Below, in pieces: positions 1 to 5,448 of a DNA stretch of 5,499 bases. The translations under genes were made by a program, and so were the position numbers. The number at the start of each line of letters is the position of its first letter. Within the stretch, counting starts at the first letter, position 1. Under the pieces are notes generated by a model. That model made no database searches. It had not been told where the DNA came from and saw only the letters and a list, made by a program, of their open reading frames with translations. The DNA comes from an uncultured Clostridia bacterium (lineage in GTDB: Bacteria; Bacillota; Clostridia; Oscillospirales; Oscillospiraceae): assembly GCA_946405655.1 (NCBI GenBank), contig CAMJHX010000100.1:1-5499 (forward strand), read 5' to 3'.

Positions 1-414
1 GTCGCAGGCGACGAGCAGCGGGCGCTTGCCCTGCTTGCGCATGTAGCCGGCGAGCTTCGCGCCGTTGGTCGTCTTGCCCGCGCCCTGCAGACCCACCAGC
101 ATCACGACGCTGGGGCTCTTGCTCGAAATGTTCAGCTTCTGGTTTTCGCTGCCCATGAGCGCGCAGAGCTCTTCGTTCACGATCTTGATGACCATCTGCG
201 CAGGGGAGAGGCTCTCGAGCACATCCGCGCCCGTGGCTCTGACCGTAACCTTCTTGACGAAGTCCTTCACGACCTTGAAGTTCACGTCCGCCTCGAGCAG
301 CGCGAGCTTCACCTCGCGCATCGCCTCCTTGACGTCCGCTTCCGTCAGCCGGCCCTTGCCGCGCAGTCGCTTGAAGGCCTCTGTTAACTTGTCCGAAAGA
401 GATTCAAATGCCAT
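1..414 (-). CDS. ffh: Signal recognition particle protein Ffh (SRP54), N-terminal part, runs off the window
   Basis: Ffh is the GTPase of the bacterial signal recognition particle. With 4.5S RNA it binds signal sequences emerging from the ribosome and delivers the complex to FtsY at the membrane. The 138 codons present cover the helical N domain (about residues 1-95, opening MAFESLSDKLTEAFKRLRGK) and the start of the GTPase G domain. The P-loop GLQGAGKTT is at residues 108-116, followed by the family-typical AKLAGYMRKQGKRPLLVACD, where the window ends. The rest of the G domain and the methionine-rich M domain lie outside, so the gene is cut by the window edge and is not broken. The ATG at 414-412 begins four bases after the ylxM stop, and its Shine-Dalgarno (AAAGGA) lies in the last codons of ylxM, so the two are surely co-transcribed and probably translationally coupled. 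Identification is by family recall, and both the P-loop and the N domain agree. Confidence 0.97.
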   Translation of the reverse strand, partial: MAFESLSDKLTEAFKRLRGKGRLTEADVKEAMREVKLALLEADVNFKVVKDFVKKVTVRATGADVLESLSPAQMVIKIVNEELCALMGSENQKLNISSKSPSVVMLVGLQGAGKTTNGAKLAGYMRKQGKRPLLVACD

Positions 415-418
415 TTGC

Positions 419-769
419 TTATCCTTTCAGCTCCGCAACCTGCCCCGCGATCTCCTGCACCAGCCGCTGCGCCTCGCCGTCCGTCATGGATGTGAGCGCC
501 TGCAGCTTCTGCTCGATCTCCCGGAGCGTCTGGCGCTGGGCGCCGTAGCGCCGCACCAGCCCGGTTTTCCGCTCCGTCTCCCGGAGCGTGGCCTCCGCCC
601 GCCGAATGATGTCCCATACGCCCTGCCGCGAAATGCCGCTGCTCTCCGCGATCTCCGCGAGCGAGAGATCCGCGTTGTAGTGGAGGTCGAAGTATTCCCG
701 CTGCTTATCCGTCAGCAGCTCGCCGTAGAAATCGAACAGCATCGTCCGCAGTACCGTTTCGTCGGGCAT
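419..769 (-). CDS. ylxM: YlxM/p13 family DNA-binding protein (UPF0122), SRP operon
   Basis: This is a small helix-turn-helix protein of 116 residues, normal length for the YlxM (UPF0122) family, which is almost always encoded just before ffh in Firmicutes. Residues 1-31 carry the family's helical start (LFDFYGELLTDKQREYFDLH). Residues 34-62 form a sigma-70 region-4-like helix-turn-helix (LSLAEIAESSGISRQGVWDI). The remainder is a charged, probably coiled-coil tail rich in Arg, Glu and Gln. In streptococci YlxM has been linked to SRP function and 4.5S RNA binding; the role here is inferred from family and position. The ATG at 769-767 follows a GGGAGG Shine-Dalgarno seven bases upstream. The gene is the first of its transcript, under the consensus promoter at 816-844, with a leader of about 40 bases. 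The stop lies four bases before the ffh start. Confidence 0.95.
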   Translation of the reverse strand: MPDETVLRTMLFDFYGELLTDKQREYFDLHYNADLSLAEIAESSGISRQGVWDIIRRAEATLRETERKTGLVRRYGAQRQTLREIEQKLQALTSMTDGEAQRLVQEIAGQVAELKG

Positions 770-815
770 GGTTTCGCCTCCCGGGTGTATAGTGCTTTGC
801 CTTTACAGCCTGCAC

Positions 816-844
816 ATTATACTCCCCAAGGAGGCGGGTGTCAA
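816..844 (-). promoter_or_regulatory. Perfect consensus sigma-A promoter for ylxM-ffh
   Basis: On the minus strand TTGACA (844-839) and TATAAT (821-816) are separated by exactly 17 bases (838-822), an exact match to the housekeeping sigma-A/sigma-70 consensus at both hexamers and in spacing. Transcription should begin near 810-808, leaving a leader of about 40 bases before the ylxM ATG at 769. It sits in the 98-base gap between the AIM24 gene and ylxM, facing the SRP operon. No operator or riboswitch fold was evident in the leader. This predicts strong, probably constitutive expression. Confidence 0.93.
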
Positions 845-867
845 GTACTTTTCTTTGTCAGTTCTTT

Positions 868-1545
868 TTAGTTGCTGCTCGTCGGAATAAACGGAATGAC
901 CCGTCTTGCAATCTCCGACGCCGTCAGCGTCTGCAGCCAGACCTTTCCGGGGCCGGTCAGCGTCGTGAGGAAGAGCCCCTCGCCGCCGAAGAGAATGTTC
1001 TTAAAGCCCTTGACCATCTGCGCCGAGTAGCTCACCTGCGCCTCAAAGAGCGCGACGTTGCCGGTGTCGACGATGAGCTTCTCGCCCGCCTGCAGGTCGA
1101 TCTCCTGGATCGCGCCGTCGAGCTCGAGGAACACGAGACCCTCGCCGCTCAGCCGCTGCAGCACAAAGCCCTCGCCGCCGAAGAGACCGCTCTTCATGCC
1201 GTTCACAACCGCCGAGAGCGTCACGCCCGGCGTCGCGCAGAGGAACGCGCCCTTCTGCGCAATGTACTCCTGACCCGGCGCAATCCGGAAGGGGCGAATC
1301 TCTCCCGGCAGGGAGGCGGAGAAGGTGATGTCGGCCTCCTTCTGCGCGGTGTAGGTCGCCATGAACAGGCTCTCGCCGGAGAACAGTCGGCCGAGGCTCT
1401 TGCCGAGCCCGCCCTTGAGATTCGTCTCCATCGAGATGCCCTCGGTCATCCAGGACATGCCGCCGGACTGCGTATAAACGCTCTCGCCGGCGTCCAGCCG
1501 CACGGTCACCGCGGGCATCTGGCCTCCAAAGATTTTGTACTTCAT
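868..1545 (-). CDS. AIM24 family protein (TIGR00266)
   Basis: A 225-residue protein matching the TIGR00266/AIM24 family nearly end to end. The opening (MKYKIFGG, then ESVYTQSGGMSWMTEGISME at 21-40) and the closing GLFLTTLTGPGKVWLQT (190-206) are family signatures. The family has a beta-rich, internally repeated trefoil-like fold. Three related segments are visible, beginning LFSGESLF (54), LFGGEGFV (121) and LFGGEGLF (185). The eukaryotic relative AIM24 is needed for mitochondrial inner-membrane organisation; the bacterial role is unknown and I do not assign one. There is no signal peptide or membrane segment, so it is probably cytoplasmic. The ATG at 1545-1543 is preceded by AAAGGAG with an eight-base spacer, and that Shine-Dalgarno touches the stop of the upstream glycosidase gene 14 bases away, so the two genes are almost certainly co-transcribed. 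No terminator follows the stop; ylxM-ffh has its own promoter just downstream. Confidence 0.94.
   Translation of the reverse strand: MKYKIFGGQMPAVTVRLDAGESVYTQSGGMSWMTEGISMETNLKGGLGKSLGRLFSGESLFMATYTAQKEADITFSASLPGEIRPFRIAPGQEYIAQKGAFLCATPGVTLSAVVNGMKSGLFGGEGFVLQRLSGEGLVFLELDGAIQEIDLQAGEKLIVDTGNVALFEAQVSYSAQMVKGFKNILFGGEGLFLTTLTGPGKVWLQTLTASEIARRVIPFIPTSSN
977..994 (+). repeat. 18-base direct repeat inside the AIM24 gene, copy 1
   Basis: CCCTCGCCGCCGAAGAGA occurs here and again at 1169-1186, 192 bases apart and in frame. It encodes the repeated LFGGEG motif, so it most likely reflects the internal repeat of the protein fold and not a mobile element. Confidence 0.85.
1169..1186 (+). repeat. 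18-base direct repeat inside the AIM24 gene, copy 2
   Basis: Identical to the segment at 977-994. It encodes the LFGGEG motif at residues 121-126. Recombination between the copies would delete 64 codons in frame. Confidence 0.85.
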
Positions 1546-1559
1546 GTTTTCTTCTCCTT

Positions 1560-2870
1560 TCAGATGATTTTGAGATATTTTACACTGTATCCTTCCAGTT
1601 CCAATCCGCCGTCGAGCGAAATGCGGTGCCCCGTGAGCAGATCCGTCGCCTCTGCAGCGCCGCAGTCAAAGCGGGCGAAGTAAGGATTCGCGTCCGCGTT
1701 GATGCACACGAGCACCTGCTCGTCTCCCGCGCGGCGGCGAAACACCGTCTGCAGGTTCGTGAGCACGAGGTCCTGAAAATCGCCCCAGCACAGCGCCGCG
1801 CTCTCGCGGTGCGCCCTCGCCATCGCGGAGACCTGATCCGTCAGACCGTTCCATTCGGGCGTCTCGATCGCGGGGCGGAGATTCCAGTCCCCGCCGGGCT
1901 CCTTTTTCGCCTGCAGCCCCCACTCGCTGCCGTAGTATACGCACGGGATCCCCGGCATGCCGAACACCAGCCCATAGAGCAGCGGCAGATGGTTTGGATC
2001 GTTTAAGATGCTCGCCGCGCGCGTCACATCGTGGTTGTCCGCAAAGCAGAGCAGGTGCCGTCCCTTGTAGAGCGTCCACGGCTCCGGGCCGAACTGCCGC
2101 TTGAGACTGTGCACGATCTCAAAGAGGTTCCGACTGTTGAGCGCGGACCAGAGCCCCTTGTAGCACTCATAATTCGTCACGCTGTGCAGCAGGGAGTCGC
2201 CCATCCAGCGGTTGTAGTCGCCGTGCAGCGTCTCGCCGAGGAGGAAGAAATCCCGCCCGCACCCGTCCGCAAACTGCCGCAGCCGCCGCAGAAACTCCGG
2301 CTCCAGACAGTAGGCGACGTCCAGCCGCAGTCCGTCGATGTCGAACGTGTCGATCCAGAATCGGATGGTGTCGAGAAGATAATCGACCACCGCCGGATTG
2401 CGCAGGTTCAGCTTCACGAGCTCATAGTGGCCCTCCCAGCCCTCATACCAGAACCCGTCGTGCCAAGCTGAGTCCCCGTCAAAGTTTACATAAAACCAAT
2501 CCTTGTAGGGCGAATCCCACTTCTTCTCCTGTACGTCCCGAAACGCCCAGAACCCGCGGCCGACGTGATTGAATACCGCGTCGAGCACCACGCGGATGCC
2601 CTGCGCGTGCATTTGATCGATCAGACGGCGCAGATCCTCGTTCCCTCCGAGCCGGCAGTCCACCGCGCGGTAATCGCGCGTGTCGTAGCCGTGACTGTCG
2701 CTTTCGAAAACAGGGGAGAGGTACACCGCGTTCGCCCCGAGCCTTGCAATGTGCGGAATCCACTGCTCGATCCGCTCCAGCCGGTGCACAACTTTCCCGT
2801 CATTCTCCCACGGCGCTCCGCAGAGCCCGAGGGGATAAATATGATAAAATACGGCGCTTTCCGCCCACAT
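1560..2870 (-). CDS. GH13 alpha-amylase family glycosidase, cytoplasmic
   Basis: A 436-residue enzyme of glycoside hydrolase family 13, which cleaves or rearranges alpha-glucosidic bonds in starch- or glycogen-derived oligosaccharides by a retaining mechanism. All catalytic regions are present in order: region I DAVFNH (97-102), region II GLRLDVA with nucleophile D184 and R182, region III GETLHG with acid/base E213, and region IV FADNHD with H280 and transition-state Asp D281. LVKLNLRNP (151-159) resembles region V of the neopullulanase/cyclomaltodextrinase group, and DAVFNH also fits that group. That makes an oligosaccharide-active enzyme likelier than a true secreted amylase. The barrel starts directly at residue 7 (VFYHIYPLG), with no signal peptide and no N-terminal starch-binding domain, so the protein is shorter than typical neopullulanases (about 580 residues). 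Residues from about 365 form a small C-terminal beta domain. The ATG follows AAGGAG with a nine-base spacer. Exact substrate cannot be read from sequence. Confidence 0.92.
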   Translation of the reverse strand: MWAESAVFYHIYPLGLCGAPWENDGKVVHRLERIEQWIPHIARLGANAVYLSPVFESDSHGYDTRDYRAVDCRLGGNEDLRRLIDQMHAQGIRVVLDAVFNHVGRGFWAFRDVQEKKWDSPYKDWFYVNFDGDSAWHDGFWYEGWEGHYELVKLNLRNPAVVDYLLDTIRFWIDTFDIDGLRLDVAYCLEPEFLRRLRQFADGCGRDFFLLGETLHGDYNRWMGDSLLHSVTNYECYKGLWSALNSRNLFEIVHSLKRQFGPEPWTLYKGRHLLCFADNHDVTRAASILNDPNHLPLLYGLVFGMPGIPCVYYGSEWGLQAKKEPGGDWNLRPAIETPEWNGLTDQVSAMARAHRESAALCWGDFQDLVLTNLQTVFRRRAGDEQVLVCINADANPYFARFDCGAAEATDLLTGHRISLDGGLELEGYSVKYLKII

Positions 2871-2892
2871 AGCTTCTTTCTCCTTCTTTAAG

Positions 2893-3597
2893 TTAAACCT
2901 TTCTGCGTTTCCCCGGCGGGATCGTGTAAACCACCGGGCGCTTGATCACTTCGCCGCCGTTGATGCATGTCTCAACTTGATAGGAAGCGATCCTTCCGTC
3001 GGCGTCGTGCGAAAATGAATAGGTCTGCTCGCAGAGATATCCGAGATTCTCCGTCGTCATCCTTGCGCGGCTCAAATGCCCTTCGCCATCATAGCAGTAT
3101 TCCTCGGAATGCACCTCAAAGTCCTCCTCCGAAGGCGATTCCGATGCGCGCCGCCGAAACAGATCCATCCAGCTGCGAATCCGCCCGTCCTCCTGATAAT
3201 CGCAAACGGACAGACCCTCCATTTCCCCATGCCACGGCATGTCCAGCACGCAGTAGCGCGGGGCAATGACGGTGTGCTTTTGATACAGCAAATATTCTCT
3301 GGTGCAGCGCCCCAGGGCGTCGCCATATTTGTCCGCAATCCGCAGTCTGTCCCCGCAGAAATAATAGACATAGTCCGGCTGCGCATCCTTCGGCGGCTGC
3401 ATCAGAACCCGCCCGCGCCGCACATTGCCGATGACCAGATCATAGATCGGGCTGGGGCAGAGCGCACCGCGGTGAAGCATCTCTCCGCCTTTGCCGTATT
3501 TCCTCCGCAGTCCATCGTCCGAAATGGTCTCCGCCAGCGAATCATATTGGTGCTCATACTCAGCAAACAGTGTCAGCAGAGCGCCTTTGTTCATCAT
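2893..3597 (-). CDS. Hypothetical protein with YD-repeat-like strands
   Basis: I do not recognise this 234-residue protein. The N-terminal part is helical and charged (MMNKGALLTLFAEYEHQYDS). The C-terminal half contains repeated aromatic-Asp-Gly strand patterns like YD/Rhs units: CDYQEDGRIRSW (132-143), YCYDGEGHLSRARM (167-180) and YSFSHDADGRIASYQ (193-207), with a looser YYFCGDRLRIADKYG at 78-92. It ends in a basic tail (KRRKV). No signal peptide or membrane segment is seen, so it is probably cytoplasmic. An in-frame GTG at 3609-3607 would give four more residues, but it lies inside the apparent Shine-Dalgarno (AAAGGTG, 3613-3607). The ATG at 3597 has a nine-base spacer and is preferred; a second ATG follows directly at 3594. 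GC in sampled 60-base blocks is about 43-55 %, against 65-72 % in blocks of the flanking genes, suggesting later acquisition. It ends 22 bases before the GH13 gene and probably leads that transcript. It may be an immunity-like or Rhs-derived protein, but this is only a guess. Confidence 0.8.
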   Translation of the reverse strand: MMNKGALLTLFAEYEHQYDSLAETISDDGLRRKYGKGGEMLHRGALCPSPIYDLVIGNVRRGRVLMQPPKDAQPDYVYYFCGDRLRIADKYGDALGRCTREYLLYQKHTVIAPRYCVLDMPWHGEMEGLSVCDYQEDGRIRSWMDLFRRRASESPSEEDFEVHSEEYCYDGEGHLSRARMTTENLGYLCEQTYSFSHDADGRIASYQVETCINGGEVIKRPVVYTIPPGKRRKV

Positions 3598-3603
3598 TGT
3601 TTT

Positions 3604-3648
3604 CCGCACCTTTCGTAGGGGCCGACGCCCTCGGCGGCCCGTGCAGAT
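3604..3648 (+). repeat. Hairpin repeat, copy 1
   Basis: Read on the plus strand this copy is CCGCACCTTTCGTAGGG, then a stem-loop, then CCGTGCAGA. The stem is GCCGA (3621-3625) pairing with TCGGC (3631-3635), extended by GGG (3618-3620) with CCC (3638-3640) across a two-base bulge. The loop contains GCCC (3627-3630). The flanks match copy 2 (3687-3730) almost exactly, while the stem bases differ and pairing is kept. Such a pattern is expected of a dispersed intergenic repeat whose fold is maintained. No transposase is present, and the orientation given is arbitrary. The CCGCACCTT end overlaps the Shine-Dalgarno of the orphan gene read on the minus strand. Confidence 0.7.
3607..3613 (-). promoter_or_regulatory. 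Shine-Dalgarno deciding the start of the orphan gene
   Basis: On the minus strand AAAGGTG (3613-3607), within GAAAGG, sits nine bases before the ATG at 3597. The upstream GTG that could also start the frame is the last three bases of this motif, so it cannot use it. The site coincides with the conserved edge of repeat copy 1. Confidence 0.6.
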
Positions 3649-3686
3649 CTATCTTCCAATGCGCGCCAATCTCCGGCGAATTCGCA

Positions 3687-3730
3687 CCGCACCTTGTAGG
3701 GCGCGATGCCCACATCGCGCCGCGCAGAAC
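3687..3730 (+). repeat. Hairpin repeat, copy 2
   Basis: This copy is CCGCACCTTGTAGGG (3687-3701), a perfect eight-base-pair stem, then CCGCGCAGAAC. The stem is GGCGCGAT (3700-3707) with ATCGCGCC (3714-3721), and the loop is GCCCAC. Against copy 1 the left flank is identical except for a two-base deletion (TC), the loop keeps GCCC, and the right flank matches at 9 of 11 positions (CCG[T/C]GCAGA[T/A]C). The stem sequences differ but both pair. The two copies lie 83 bases apart in the same orientation. Confidence 0.75.
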
Positions 3731-3753
3731 CAGCCGGTTTCATCGCCGTTCCC

Positions 3754-3783
3754 GGGCGAATCCGCAATGGGCGATTCCCGCCC
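3754..3783. repeat. Imperfect hairpin near the ATPase 3' end
   Basis: GGGCGAATC (3754-3762) pairs with GATT (3773-3776) and CGCCC (3779-3783), leaving a two-base bulge (CC) and a ten-base loop. It could be a degenerate third copy of the hairpin repeat, but it lacks the CCGCACCTT and GTAGGG flanks. It lies about 30 bases beyond the ATPase stop and could stabilise the mRNA 3' end. No T-run follows on either strand, so it is not called a terminator. Confidence 0.5.
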
Positions 3784-3813
3784 TGCGGCGTCTGAATGAA
3801 TGCGCGCAATGGA

Positions 3814-5448
3814 TTACCGTTCCGCGATCTTCCGTGCCCAGACGTAGTCAAACCACGCGAGGAACTCTGATCCCAGCCGCTCGACCATGGCTCTCGCCTC
3901 GTCCGGCTTTGCCGGGGCGAGATTCAGGCACTGCTGCGCAATCTGATATTTCCGCGCCGTGCTGAAGCGCGCGAGCTCCGCGTCGGTGTAGTTGCCGAGC
4001 GCCGTCAGCTGCCGCTGCGCCTTGAAGAACTTGAGAAACGCCTCCGCGGGTTCTCTTCCCACGATCGCGGGCAGGAGCGCAAAGTCGTTGCCGCTGCTGT
4101 CCAGCACGCGCGACGCCAGCTCCCAGCGGCGCGGATCGGCGTTCGGCTCCGTGCCGGTGTACGGCGTGCGCAGATAGAGATCGTTGTTCGCCAAAAACTC
4201 GAGCACATAGGGGTTGAGCTTGTTTCTCACCGCCCACGGCATCCAGTTTTCCACCGTTGTGCGGATGTAAACGTGCGCGAAGCGGCCGAAGAGCGGCTCC
4301 GCCAGATCGTGGCTCACGGTTGACTCCGCCCGGTCGTTGCCGGCGGCGATGATCCGCGCGTTTTCCGGCAGCTTCCAGCGATTGTTCACGATGCGCTCGA
4401 GCACGATCTTGAAGATCACGCTCTGCGTCTGCTTCGTCGCGTTCGTGAGCTCGTCGAAGAACAGCACGTGCGTCTTGCCGTCCTCGCAGAGCTTTTCCAG
4501 ATGCACGAGCCACACGGGCTTGATCTCGCGGATCTCGTCCTTCGCCTCATTATAAATGGTCTTGCCGTTGATGCTCTCCGGGTTCTCGTTCACGAGCTCA
4601 ATGTCCAGCGCCTGCGGGTCGATCTGCCGCACGCGGTCGCTTTTGCCGTCGCCGGAGAGCCCGTGCAGGAACACCGGGATGTTCGCCTTGAGGTAGGCGC
4701 GGATCACGTCCAGCTCGTCGTGCTCCTCGTATCGGAAGGGATAGGCCTCCGCCTCCTCCACCTCGGTCGCGCGCAGCTCCTTCAGAAATTCGCCCGCGAG
4801 GTATTCCGCCGCCTCCTCGAAAGAGAAGCCCGCCGTGATCGCGTCCTTTGCGACCAGCAGCTGCGCCGCCGCGTCATAATACCACGTCACGGGGCGCACC
4901 TCGAGCGTCACCGGCTCGCCGTAGGTGCGGCAGAGTCCGCTCGACAGCTGCAGAAACCCCAGCGTCAGATTCGTCGCCACCGGCACCGCCACAAGCTTCT
5001 TCCCGTTCATCAGATACTCCGCCGCCGTCTTTCCGCCGGGGAGGGTGTAGGTCTTGCCGGACGCCGCGAGCGCGCCCGCCGGGAGATCGTGCTCCGCCAT
5101 CTCGCGCAGACTCTCGTCGATCACCATCTGGGGGTATTCGCCGAATTCGCACAGCACCACGCCGTTTTCCTCGCGCAGGTTCTGAAGCTGCGCCGTCTCC
5201 TCCGGCTCGAGCAGAATCGCCGGGCGCACCGCGGCGAGCTCGCATTTTTCCGCCTTGCCGAAGCGGGAGACCGCGCTGCCGCTCCGGAGATAGTAGTTTA
5301 CATAACTTCCACCCTCGACGAAAAATCCGTCGTCGTCCGAGAGCGTGAGGGCGAAGTCCGTCGCCTTCGCGAGCGCGTCGATGCGGGAGAACAGCCCCAG
5401 CCCGCGCTCGGAGAACACCTGCTCCGAGGTGAGAAATCCAGCTTTCAT
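3814..5448 (-). CDS. MoxR-like AAA+ ATPase with permuted DUF6273-like N-terminal region
   Basis: A 544-residue protein. The C-terminal half is an AAA+ ATPase of the MoxR/dynein-related (AAA_5) type. Walker A is GLSGDGKS (263-270), Walker B VLFFDE (328-333), sensor-1 Asn lies in AAGND (about 371), an arginine-finger-like LFGRF has R389, and DPRRWE (about 438-443) sits where sensor 2 is expected. Such ATPases usually remodel or activate partners, often with a VWA-domain protein. The N-terminal half resembles DUF6273 in swapped order: first FLTSEQVF, NYYLRS (51-56) and AVRPAI (73-78), normally C-terminal; then FGEYPQ (102-107), LEVRPVTW (182-189) and LLVAKDAITAGFSF, normally N-terminal. There is no signal peptide, so it is cytoplasmic. 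An in-frame ATG at 5460 has almost no spacer to any Shine-Dalgarno; the ATG at 5448 has GGAGG five bases upstream and overlaps the previous stop as ATGA, so it is preferred. The cellular role is unknown. Confidence 0.9.
   Translation of the reverse strand: MKAGFLTSEQVFSERGLGLFSRIDALAKATDFALTLSDDDGFFVEGGSYVNYYLRSGSAVSRFGKAEKCELAAVRPAILLEPEETAQLQNLREENGVVLCEFGEYPQMVIDESLREMAEHDLPAGALAASGKTYTLPGGKTAAEYLMNGKKLVAVPVATNLTLGFLQLSSGLCRTYGEPVTLEVRPVTWYYDAAAQLLVAKDAITAGFSFEEAAEYLAGEFLKELRATEVEEAEAYPFRYEEHDELDVIRAYLKANIPVFLHGLSGDGKSDRVRQIDPQALDIELVNENPESINGKTIYNEAKDEIREIKPVWLVHLEKLCEDGKTHVLFFDELTNATKQTQSVIFKIVLERIVNNRWKLPENARIIAAGNDRAESTVSHDLAEPLFGRFAHVYIRTTVENWMPWAVRNKLNPYVLEFLANNDLYLRTPYTGTEPNADPRRWELASRVLDSSGNDFALLPAIVGREPAEAFLKFFKAQRQLTALGNYTDAELARFSTARKYQIAQQCLNLAPAKPDEARAMVERLGSEFLAWFDYVWARKIAER

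Larger units (their letters stand above)
3598..3813. other. Gene-free intergenic stretch with repeats
   Basis: Between the ATPase stop and the orphan gene start lie 216 bases with no credible gene. They hold the two hairpin repeat copies, a ten-base palindrome GCGAATTCGC (3676-3685) between them, and a third imperfect hairpin (3754-3783). No convincing sigma-A promoter was found for the orphan-GH13-AIM24 genes on the minus strand, and no hairpin is followed by a T-run, so no intrinsic terminator is called for the ATPase transcript. Confidence 0.7.

Noticed and set aside
822..833. Small inverted repeat CTCC/GGAG in the spacer of the consensus promoter
   Set aside because: Only four base pairs with a four-base loop; too short to call an operator.
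65..871. Long open frame of 268 codons on the plus strand
   Set aside because: It lies opposite ffh and ylxM and their promoter. The translation is low-complexity and Ser/Arg/Leu-rich with no recognisable domain; it is a shadow of GC-rich coding DNA.
838..1683. Plus-strand open frame of 281 codons
   Set aside because: Antisense to the AIM24 gene and the GH13 3' end. Composition is Arg/Ala/His/Glu-rich as expected of a reverse frame, and the real genes below it are strongly supported.
3696..3722. Perfect hairpin of repeat copy 2 as an intrinsic terminator for the ATPase
   Set aside because: No T-run follows the stem on the minus strand (CTACAAGG comes next), and the same unit recurs as a repeat.
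3604..3730. CRISPR array
   Set aside because: Only two units with differing centres and a single 38-base gap, hairpins inside each unit and no cas genes; it does not fit a repeat-spacer array.
3597..3813. Promoter for the orphan-GH13-AIM24 genes
   Set aside because: Minus-strand scanning found no hexamer pair close to consensus at acceptable spacing; only weak TTGGCG-like and TAGATC-like pieces with too short a spacer.
3594..3851. 85-codon minus-strand frame across the intergenic repeats
   Set aside because: It overlaps both neighbouring genes, consists largely of translated hairpin repeats and lacks protein-like features.
3848..4513. 221-codon minus-strand frame inside the ATPase gene
   Set aside because: Out-of-frame with the ATPase, whose AAA+ motifs are intact; the product is Arg/Gly/Ala-rich with no domain.
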